From: Echinarachnius parma
Taxonomy: Eukaryota > Echinodermata > Echinoidea > Clypeasteroida > Echinarachniidae
Direction of reading: 5' to 3'
DNA length: 64,000 bases
Assembly: GCA_037951105.1 (NCBI GenBank)
Contig: JBAMJV010000870.1
Location: 62,001-126,000 of the forward strand
Each line of letters opens with the position of its first letter. The first letter of the stretch is position 1. A program made the position numbers and the translations under genes. The notes beneath the pieces were generated by a model. It saw only the letters and a program-made list of their open reading frames with translations. It had not been told where the DNA came from and ran no database searches. Below, piece by piece: positions 56,235 through 64,000 of this stretch.

Positions 56235-57125
56235 AATATCGTAATTTGCCTCTCAATATAAATTTACCCATAAATGATGATTATATTCATCTCCTCTGGT
56301 CTTTGGCTTTTTCGACATAATTACTGGCCTGTACTGAGTGTAATACTTGATGATTTGTAAATTCTTGTCACATTTGTTTGTGAATAGCTTAGAAAACAAA
56401 TGGCGAGGAGTCTGTTCATTACGAAATAGAAAAAAGCTTAATGTATGTGTGAATTATGCAATACGACCACACCCTACCAAAATTACATTTCTTCTGCACG
56501 GATAACACCCATAGAACACTGTTGAATTCTTTACAATCAAAAGTGACAATAGCTTAGTTCAACACCCAGTATAAAGTTGAGCCTTTTATGCCCAAGGGCG
56601 TATAAGTTCTAGTTTCAGTTTATTGCTTTCATTTTCACAAACGAATTTACAATTCATGATAATGTTACAAACTAATTATAATCAATACAAAATAAATACC
56701 AAATAACATTTGTTTACAAAACATGATAATCGAAGTGAAAATGAAGAGATCTACTTTGAAGCAAAGCTTTGAAGCAAAGCCCTGGACCCACAAGTGTATG
56801 GACACACTCTGTCTGAGGTATCGAAATAATATCTATGGGGTGGGGGAGGGGGGGGGGGGGGGGGGGTGACTACAACCCCGAGAGGTTTGAAACCGGCAAT
56901 ATTAGGACCAAAAAGCAAACTTAAAATTCAGCCCAAATCATGATGTTAGGAAAAACTCATGTCACATTCAGGGAAAAAAAGCAAACTTCAAATAATTGTT
57001 CAGACTACAACTAAGAAATTGCATCTGATATATGGGAAGCTAAATTGTGAATACCTTATTTATGTGTGATTGTCATGTAGAAAGACGGGAGAGATAGTAT
57101 TCGGGTGTAATACATCACTCTCCCA
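56235..57125. other. No gene seen; interrupted poly-G at 56837-56866
   Basis: AT-rich non-coding; the only distinct object is GGGGTGGGGGAGGG followed by more G. Confidence 0.4.
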
Positions 57126-57150
57126 CCCCCCCCCCCCCCCCCCCCCCCCC
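57126..57150 (+). repeat. Poly-C tract (25 C)
   Basis: Longest C run in the window. Confidence 0.97.
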
Positions 57151-58235
57151 TCCCAGGAAAATGTGCCCGTACGCACATGCTTGACATTTAGTGATCCAGA
57201 GAATCCAGGGATGAAGACTTCTACGGTTGGTAGAAAAACAAAATTTACAAAGTGTTTTGCCCAAAAAGGTAATACTGTATAAACCAAGTAATTCACCACC
57301 CCGCCGTGTTACCAGCGAACATTTACATAAGTATGCGTGGATTAATTGAAGGAAACTGTTTTGAACCCGTTATGATCATATGTTTAGCGAAATTAAATAA
57401 TTGTCACATCACTAAGTAGAGAAAAAGGGGGCACACCAAAAAAACAAAGAACATTCCAAAAAATTACTAAAATGCCACCTCTATGAAAAGGGAAAATATG
57501 ATTCTTATACAAATAGTTTTGGTTTTGGGCAAAATTCTTGTCACGTTTGATAACATGGATGTTACATGTATGTTATCTATATCTGTACAATGAAGCCGAA
57601 AATGGCTGAAAAGTAACTTTTTGTTAGGTGTCGTCGTATTGCGCAATTCACAATCATTTTACATATTACTTATGTTAATCTTCTACTTCAATATGAATGC
57701 CATACTGTGTTAAGTTATTCACAAACAAACATGACAATCGTTTTATTTAACATCGTGTATAACACCCAACACAGCCTTATCAAAGTAATGAATTTCGCCA
57801 ATACGCTCTTCTTTTAAAATGAAGTTGTTAGAAATTACCTTCATGTCCCAGTTACACGTATACATGTATAATTGGCACGTATCGCTTGCAATCGAATAGC
57901 TCCTTGTCGCGTTCCACGTACATGCCAATACGTGGCTCCTACAGGGAAGTCTTTACGGGTATGGTGACTTGGCATTAGTACGGCCTTCGAATGTTAGTTT
58001 CCACGGTGTCTGCCTCTTTCCATAATTCCCTGGGGGCGGGGGCCCGATTACGGACCAGCGTCATTTACCATGGTAATTAGCATCATTGGCTCTAACTCAT
58101 CGATGTCAATATGCTAGAATGCTAAACAAATCAACAAGTAGCAGAGCACATATTCCACCCTTACTCATTCAACGGGAAAGGATTACACAAGCATATCTAG
58201 AGATCAGTGGAACTAGGGCTGGTCCTGGGTCATGA
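57151..58235. other. No gene seen
   Basis: No exon or repeat ends recognised; short open frames lack family signatures. Confidence 0.35.
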
Positions 58236-58239
58236 TCGT

Positions 58240-58345
58240 GCTCTCGGCCACAGGTCTCTGTCAACCTCATCAGACTGTGCTGGCCTCGACGTTGATGGGG
58301 TATTTTCAACTTTTGCAACAGAAATACGATACATTTGTACTTTTA
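58240..58345 (+). pseudogene. Partial inverted copy of the exon-like sequence at 59.3-59.5 kb
   Basis: After GCCACAG the + strand reads SSDCAGLDVDGVFSTFATEI then RY. This matches SLDCADFDVGGVFSLFATDI QY on the minus strand at about 59445-59380. A 9-base gap and the loss of the second half make it a fragment. Confidence 0.5.
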
Positions 58346-58494
58346 AGATGTGGATAATGTGACAAGATATATTTTCATTACACATTAACAATACTACCAG
58401 TTATCAACATAAGTGAAAACAAAAAACAATACTATTTTCATGGAATCTTCGTAGACATCCTGTAATAAAGTGTACTGAATAAGAGTATGTAAAG

Positions 58495-58700
58495 GTTATG
58501 AACATGATGATAGTGGTGATGATGATACTGTGCAAAGCCTTGGTAATACTGAAGAATGATATTCATTATGAGATGACGAATACAAACATAATAATGATGA
58601 TGATGATGATGATGATGACGATGATGATGATGATGAAAATAGTGATGCTGTTGATGATGATCTCGATGATGATGAAAGAGAAGGTGATACACCGATGATA
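58495..58700 (+). repeat. (GAT)n microsatellite, interrupted
   Basis: Two GAT blocks; the central block is 58593-58640. Confidence 0.95.
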
Positions 58701-58779
58701 ATTATACAAGTAATGATGATAATGACGATAAAGACGATGATCCCGATGGTCATCATCAACATTAACAACAAAAACATCA

Positions 58780-59145
58780 CCATCATAATCATCGTGACAT
58801 CACCATTATCACCATCAGCAAAATCGTCACCATAATCATCATTACCATCACTAACATTAACAGTATCAACATCATCATCTTCACCACCATCAACATCACC
58901 ATTAACATCACCATCATCTTCACCACCATCAACATCACCATTAACATCACCATCATCTTCACCACCATTAACATCACCATTAACATCACCATTAAAATCA
59001 CCATCATCATCATAATCATCATTGTATTTATGGTTATCGTAGTTATCTTCATCTTATTAAGGTTTTCATTCTCATTTCATCTTTACCAAGGCCATGGACA
59101 TTATCATCATTAACATCATTATCAGAATATCACCATCACCACCAT
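58780..59145 (+). repeat. CAT/ACC microsatellite with 39 bp higher-order unit
   Basis: CACCATCATCTTCACCACCA/TCAACATCACCATTAACAT is repeated nearly exactly around 58870-58990, within a longer ATC-rich tract. Confidence 0.92.
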
Positions 59146-59256
59146 CGTCCTGGTAGTAATCTGCATATACCCGCACATGTGCTCTTAACAAATATTTTGA
59201 TTGGATTTTGTCATACTTATGTCGTCAATAATGTATGTTATCATGTGTTATTATTA

Positions 59257-59490
59257 AACAGGATAATATAGTGGCATTGTCCACATTTGTATAACATCCC
59301 ATTCAGGACTGACATAATTTTCTATTACATATTCTCCAACGACGCTATAGCCCGAGTATTCTTGGAACCAGTCCTTAATGGGATATTGTATATCCGTGGC
59401 AAAAAGTGAAAATACCCCACCAACGTCGAAGTCAGCACAGTCTAGTGAATTTCGCAGATTCACGAAAGTATCTAGACGAATCCGGTTTCA
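59257..59490 (-). other. Exon-like coding segment, unknown family
   Basis: After an in-frame stop near 59490 the minus strand codes RIRLDTFVNLRNSLDCADFD, VGGVFSLFATDIQYPIKDWF, QEYSGYSVVGEYVIENYVSP and EWDVIQMWTMPLYYPV, then TAA just after the CCTG near 59260. The rich, non-repetitive composition (W, Y, D, P) and the presence of a second diverged copy at 58240-58345 argue for real or formerly real protein sequence. I do not recognise the family and see no sure splice borders. It may be a terminal exon of a minus-strand gene, or part of an unknown mobile element. Confidence 0.4.
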
Positions 59491-59509
59491 AGTCTATAGG
59501 GCCATAACT

Positions 59510-59546
59510 GGGGGGGGGGGGGGGGGGGGAGGGGGGGGGGGGGGGG
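59510..59546 (+). repeat. Poly-G tract interrupted once
   Basis: G20, A, G16. Confidence 0.97.
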
Positions 59547-59924
59547 CTTGTAACATGAAAGGTGCACTTCCCTAGACTTCAAGGCCGTAAGATAAATGTG
59601 ACTGAATGAACGAATACTATAATAATTTAAGGACTTGTTTCCGAACAAAATATCTTAGTCTATACAGAATTCCTACTTTTCCAGGCATGGGAATAGTTTG
59701 TACTCGGCAATGTATTATATTAAATATAAAACGCAATTATTACAAACAGCGTAATATCATATCATACTTAGAATCAATAGATGGAAGCATTGTTTTTTTT
59801 TTTTTATTGTTTTAAGGTAAACAAAGGGTATTCTTGATAAAATGTCAATAACGATTTAAACCTTGTCCTTGATGAGAGGATTGCATATCATACAGCGAAC
59901 AATAGTCAATATATCGAGCATTAT

Positions 59925-60797
59925 GCCAAATGGAGAACAGGTATTGTTTGTACTTCCATTTTCCAGCGGCCGGTGGACTATAATGAGTATATGGCACGCA
60001 TCTAACGGACATTCATACAATATGTCCCTGCAAAAGATGGCAATTAACATACAATATGTCCCTAAAAAGATGGCAATTAGCATACAATGACGTGTTGGGG
60101 AAAAGATGTGGGATCGTTTTCGATAAAATTAATATGTGAGTTAAATGTTCATTGTATATAATTTGCCACAAACATTTTTTTTGTCTTCAAACTTAAAGTG
60201 CATCTGACTAGGAATGCAAAATTACAAATGAAAAGGAGCAACGAAAAGGGTTTTAACGGGTTTCGAACCCGAGACCTGTGGATTGGTTTCTACCGAATGG
60301 GCTATATAAAGTGCTGGTGCTGGTGCTGGTGCTGGTGTTGATGCTGGTGCTAGATCTAATGCTGGATCTAGTCAGCTTCCCTTCATGTTTGACACAAAAT
60401 AAAGACTAACTCAATGAATCAACCCGCGTGTTAATTGTATATAAAACTGCCACTTCCTCACCCCAATATTTCATTGTATATATGTTGATAGTTATCCTTT
60501 ACATGAGTATAATTATGTGTGTCCTTTGCAGGTATGCCCTGAATTCATCAATATCGAACGGCCACTGATACAGGGAATACAGGGAATCGAACAAAACATG
60601 CGCTCTTTCTGAATAATTATCGATATATTCGTTATTGTTCGCTGTATGAAATGCGATCTTCTCATCAAAACGTCATTGTATTTTAATAGATATCTTCGGT
60701 GGTATGCCCAACATTAATAAACATCCACTGGTCGCTGAGATAGACAACTCAATCAAACACAATCCTTTAACTCTGTATTCTGGATAATTCTCGATGT
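59925..60797. repeat. Direct repeat, copy 1, flanking the AGT array
   Basis: 'tgccaaatggagaacaggta', 'cgtctaacggacattcatac'-like, 'aaaagatggcaattaacata', 'gtgctggtgctggtgctggt', 'cagcttcccttcatgtttga', 'tatcgaacggccactgatac' and 'atcttcggtggtatgcccaa' recur in order in 61464-62880. Confidence 0.85.
60250..60315 (-). repeat. tRNA-like SINE head
   Basis: On the minus strand, TAGCCCATTCGGTAGA (A-box-like) and TCTCGGGTTCGAAACCCGTT (B box). It is followed by GCTGGT repeats on the + strand side. Not a plausible functional tRNA, as the acceptor stem does not pair. Confidence 0.5.
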
Positions 60798-60835
60798 ACT
60801 AGTAATAGTAGTAGTAGAAGTAGTAGTAGTAGTAA

Positions 60836-60888
<53 letters not shown>

Positions 60889-60909
60889 ATATTAGTAGTA
60901 GTGGTAGTA

Positions 60910-60955
<46 letters not shown>

Positions 60956-60978
60956 TAGTAATAGTAGTAGTAGTAGTA

Positions 60979-61056
<78 letters not shown>

Positions 61057-61077
61057 ATATTAGTAGTAGTGGTAGTA

Positions 61078-61135
<58 letters not shown>

Positions 61136-61141
61136 TAGTAA

Positions 61142-61206
<65 letters not shown>

Positions 61207-61215
61207 GTAGTAGTA

Positions 61216-61293
<78 letters not shown>

Positions 61294-61314
61294 ATATTAG
61301 TAGTAGTGGTAGTA

Positions 61315-61381
<67 letters not shown>

Positions 61382-61387
61382 TAGTAA

Positions 61388-61463
<76 letters not shown>
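60798..61463 (+). repeat. 666 bp (AGT)n array with higher-order structure
   Basis: More than 200 AGT units. Variant strings TAATATTAGTAGTAGTGGTA (near 60888, 61055 and 61292), GTAGTAGAAGTAG and GGTAGTAGTAATAG recur in order, showing block duplications of about 167 and 237 bases. The long valine-rich frame is an artefact. Confidence 0.98.
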
Positions 61464-61465
<2 letters not shown>

Positions 61466-61744
61466 GCCAAACAGAGAACAGGTGTTCTTTTAATTACTTC
61501 CTATGTTTCAATGGTCGGTGGACTACAATGATGAATATAGGGCACGCGTCTAACGGACATTCATACAATATGTCCGTGCAAAAGATGGCAATTAACATAC
61601 AATGACGTGTTCGGGTAAACATGTGGCATAATTTTTGATAAAATTAATATGTGAGTTAAATATTCATTTTATCTATTTGCTGCAAACTTCAAGTGCATCT
61701 GACCAGGAATGTAAAATTACAAATGAAAAGGAGCAACGAAATTT

Positions 61745-61815
61745 GTTTTAATGGGTTTCGAGCCCAAGACCTGCGGATTGGTAGACATGTTCCATACTGA
61801 ATGGGCTACAGAAAG
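61745..61815 (-). repeat. tRNA-like SINE head, copy of 60250
   Basis: Minus strand TAGCCCATTCAGTATGG and CTTGGGCTCGAAACCCAT; paralogous to the head at 60250-60315. Confidence 0.45.
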
Positions 61816-62102
61816 TGCTGGTGCTGGTGCTGGTGCTGGTATTCGTCCCCACAACCCCTTAACCCATTGACTACAGGAACCGGGTGGATTGCGTACAAAG
61901 TCTATGGAAATTTGAGAATCTCGTAGTGAACAGGTTGTCCAATGCTCGTCATGCTCAGAAGTTGTTATAAACCTTTAACATAAATCAATGTAGGAATATT
62001 TGGGGAAAATCAACGAAGTATGGCAGCTTTTAGTATACGTACTTTAGTTCTAAACTAAAGGGAAACTGACAATAAATGTATACTATACTTTAAAAAGAGC
62101 AA

Positions 62103-62178
62103 AGAAAAAGCAGTTTCGCCGGGAATTGAACCCGAGACCACCGATTTGGTCGGCCGGTGCTCTACCGACTGAGATATA
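62103..62178 (-). repeat. tRNA-like SINE head (clear A and B boxes)
   Basis: Minus strand ATCTCAGTCGGTAGAGCACC (A box), then GACCAAATCGGTGGTCTCGG and GTTCAATTCCCGGCGAAACT (B box). The anticodon-arm and T-arm layout is tRNA-like, but the acceptor stem is poor and no CCA or terminator is seen, so a tRNA-derived SINE is preferred. Confidence 0.65.
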
Positions 62179-62292
62179 AAAACCCTTGTGCTGGTGTTAG
62201 TCTCTGAAACCCTAAACTTATCAACTGTATTGATGGTCAAAAGTTATTATTATTAAGCCGTTGAAAAAAAAATGCTCATACTTTTCACAAAT

Positions 62293-62365
62293 GTGTATAT
62301 GTGGCTGTTAAGAGCTTAGTCGGAAGAACATCGGTCAAACAAAAATGAGGTATCAGGTTCAAAAC
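62293..62365 (+). repeat. tRNA-like SINE head
   Basis: AGAGCTTAGTCGGAAGAACA (A box) and ATCAGGTTCAAAACCTGACG (B box). Confidence 0.5.
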
Positions 62366-62900
62366 CTGACGAACCAAATGTGTCTTTTCTTGTTTTCATT
62401 TGAACTATACATATCTAGTCAGCTTCCCTCCATGTTTGACACAAAATAAAGACAAACTCAATGAATCAACCAACGTGTTAATTGTATCTAAAACTATGCC
62501 ACTTCCTCACCCCAACATTTCATTGTATGTTGATAGTTATCCTTTATAATATGAGTATAATTATGAGTGTCATTTGGAGGTATGCCCTGAATTCATCAAT
62601 ATCGAACGGCCACTGATACAGAGAACCAAATCAAACAAAACCTGCGCTTTTTCTGAATAATTATCGATATATTCGTTATTGTTCGCTGTATGAAATGCGA
62701 TCTTCTCATCAAAACGTCATTGTATGTTAATATATATCTTCGGTGGTATGCCCCACATTAATAAACGTCCACTGGTCGCTGAGATAAACAACACAATCCT
62801 TTCACTCTATATTCTTGATAATTCTCGATATATTGGTTACTGTTCGTTGTATGAAATGGGACCCCCATCAAGGTCAAGTTATACGTAGTTATTTTTTATG

Positions 62901-62921
62901 AGATGACTTGACTTACTTGAC
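62901..62921 (-). repeat. Short tandem tail of the RTE-like LINE
   Basis: ATGACTTGACTTACTTGACTT; on the minus strand this is AAGTCAAGTAAGTCAAGTCA, directly after the stop codon. Short tandem tails are typical of RTE-type LINEs. Confidence 0.7.
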
Positions 62922-64000
62922 TTAGGTGCATAGGACGGTGTGTCCCCTTGCTCCCCTACGAGAAATCCTGCTCCATTCTGCTCTATCCTGGGCTAGATGT
63001 TCTGCCTCTTGTAGGGATAGACCCACATCGCACCGAACTTGGTCCTTCCATCTCGTAGGAGGGCGTCCCCGTGGTCTGCGTGCGTCAAAATCATTCTGGT
63101 ATGCTTGGTATGGTAGGCGGTGATGCGGCATGCGTACCACATGGCCAAACCATTTGAGGCGACGTTTTGTTACTTCTTCACATATGGTGCTTGGGATGTT
63201 CAGCCTCTGCCTGATCTCTTCGTTCCTTATTCTGTCCATTAGGTGAACTCCAAGGATGTTCCGGAGGCACCTCATCTCAAATACCTCAAGCTTAGATCTA
63301 TCTGATTTACGGAGGGTCCAGGATTCTGCTCCATATGTGGCAATAGGGAGGATCAGGGCTCTGTAGATCCTGACTTTGAGTGTCCTTGAGATATCTTGGT
63401 TGGACCAGATGGCACTTTTCAGCCTTCCAAATGACCAGGCTGCCAGTCTTGTTCGTCTCTTCACATCATCTTCTGTAGAAGGTACCATGCTGCCGAGAAA
63501 GACAAATGTATCCACTTTCTCGATGTTTGTGTTGTTCAGTGTAATAGCTTGTTGGTCCTCTGTCATGATTCTGCATTTCGTGACATTGATTTTCATTCCC
63601 CAACTTCTACATGCCTTTTCCAGTTCCCTTGTAGAGATTTGGAGGTTTTCAAATACAAGTTCCATGAGGGTGGTGTCATCTGCGTATCGGATGTTGTTAG
63701 TACGCATGTCACCCATCTGTATTCCACTGTCTAGTTTTTGGATGTCCTTCATCACAAATTCCAGGAACAGGTTAAAGAGGCTTGGAGAGAGGAGGCAGCC
63801 TTGTCGAACACCAGTCATGACATCAAACCATTCGGTTATCTTACCGTTCACCATTACAGAGCATTTGCTTTGCTTGTACATGCTCTCTATAAGGTCGACT
63901 AAGGACTTGTCCACACCAATGGAACGTAAACATTTCCAGAGCGCTTCTCTCCAAATAGTATCGAATGCCGCTTTAAAATCAACAAAGTTCAAGTGGATTG
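62922..64000 (-). CDS. RTE-like LINE reverse transcriptase, 5' part beyond window
   Basis: Open for at least 359 codons to the window edge. Order on the minus strand: NFVDFKAAFDTIWREALW (RT motif A), MTGVRQGCLLSPSLFNLF (motif B), NNIRYADDTTLM (catalytic YADD), WGMKINVTKCRIM, VDTFVFLGSMV, ATYGAESWTLRKSDRSKL, RRLKWFGHVVRMPHHR and RRPRGRPPTRWKDQV. It makes DNA from element RNA at the target; an endonuclease domain is expected further left on the protein, outside the window. No internal stop, so the copy is young or possibly active. Its stop abuts a short tandem tail with almost no 3' UTR. Clade assigned from the C-terminal pattern; I or Nimb clades are less likely alternatives. Confidence 0.9.
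   Translation of the reverse strand, partial: IHLNFVDFKAAFDTIWREALWKCLRSIGVDKSLVDLIESMYKQSKCSVMVNGKITEWFDVMTGVRQGCLLSPSLFNLFLEFVMKDIQKLDSGIQMGDMRTNNIRYADDTTLMELVFENLQISTRELEKACRSWGMKINVTKCRIMTEDQQAITLNNTNIEKVDTFVFLGSMVPSTEDDVKRRTRLAAWSFGRLKSAIWSNQDISRTLKVRIYRALILPIATYGAESWTLRKSDRSKLEVFEMRCLRNILGVHLMDRIRNEEIRQRLNIPSTICEEVTKRRLKWFGHVVRMPHHRLPYQAYQNDFDARRPRGRPPTRWKDQVRCDVGLSLQEAEHLAQDRAEWSRISRRGARGHTVLCT

Larger units (their letters stand above)
61464..62880. repeat. Direct repeat, copy 2, with an insertion
   Basis: Same landmarks as copy 1, but 61840-62410 holds extra sequence with two further tRNA-like heads. Confidence 0.85.

Noticed and set aside
60901-61605. 234-residue valine-rich open frame
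   Set aside because: Pure translation of the AGT microsatellite.
62103-62178. Possible functional tRNA gene on the minus strand
   Set aside because: A and B boxes are good, but the acceptor stem does not pair and no terminator run is seen; a tRNA-derived SINE fits better.

Overview
The window reads as a gene-poor, repeat-rich stretch of an animal nuclear genome. Split coding exons have canonical GT/AG borders and long AT-rich introns. CR1-like and RTE-like LINEs, tRNA-headed SINE-like repeats, dense inverted-repeat (MITE/foldback) elements and long trinucleotide microsatellites fill the rest. The mix of extracellular F5/8C, CUB and CAP domains with these repeats suggests a marine invertebrate, probably a deuterostome (echinoderm, hemichordate or cephalochordate). 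That placement is inference; no species-diagnostic sequence was recognised.

Two host genes are supported, both on the + strand. Gene 1 (about 1.0-8.5 kb) has three exons (1033-1184, 5824-5970, 7163-7319) that join in phase into one complete discoidin/F5-8C domain of about 152 residues. They are followed by an exon (8358-8519) coding the C-terminal half of a CUB domain. The exon for the first half of the CUB is not visible, and the splice phases (1 then 0) say one is missing. Gene 2 (43.2-50.9 kb) begins with a signal peptide and has four exons (43201-43404, 44349-44600, 49950-50065, 50827-50918) coding a CAP/CRISP-type secreted protein. It continues beyond the last exon found. Its CAP motifs lack the usual histidine.

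Retroelements: a 5'-truncated CR1/L2-like LINE with one in-frame stop (19.3-21.6 kb, minus), a 3' fragment of a similar LINE (52.36-52.77 kb, plus), smaller LINE 3' ends near 6.1-6.8 kb, a degenerate RTE-like remnant (2.0-2.7 kb, minus), and a well-preserved RTE-like reverse transcriptase running off the right edge (62.9-64.0 kb, minus). tRNA-like heads with A and B boxes occur at 28.15, 29.83, 38.2, 60.25, 61.75, 62.1 and 62.3 kb.

DNA-transposon derivatives dominate. The commonest (here called family A) is a 465-560 bp element with inverted ends that begin TTAA-AGGGG, present about a dozen times. Several other unrelated inverted-repeat elements also sit between TTAA tetranucleotides. There are giant foldbacks (30.56-32.02 kb with arms of about 630 bp; 26.46-27.93 kb), nested insertions (47.6-48.8 kb, 38.18-38.96 kb, 23.6-24.7 kb, 9.9-10.5 kb), a 1.6 kb tandem duplication (11.7-14.9 kb), and a 666 bp AGT array between two directly repeated 0.9-1.4 kb segments (59.9-62.9 kb). 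Poly-G or poly-C runs of 13-25 bases recur throughout.

No prokaryotic features, CRISPR arrays or operons were seen. The most unusual items are the nested TTAA elements, the giant inverted repeats, two inverted copies of an unrecognised exon-like sequence around 58.2-59.5 kb, and a cysteine-rich open segment joined to an RTE remnant at 2.6-3.1 kb.
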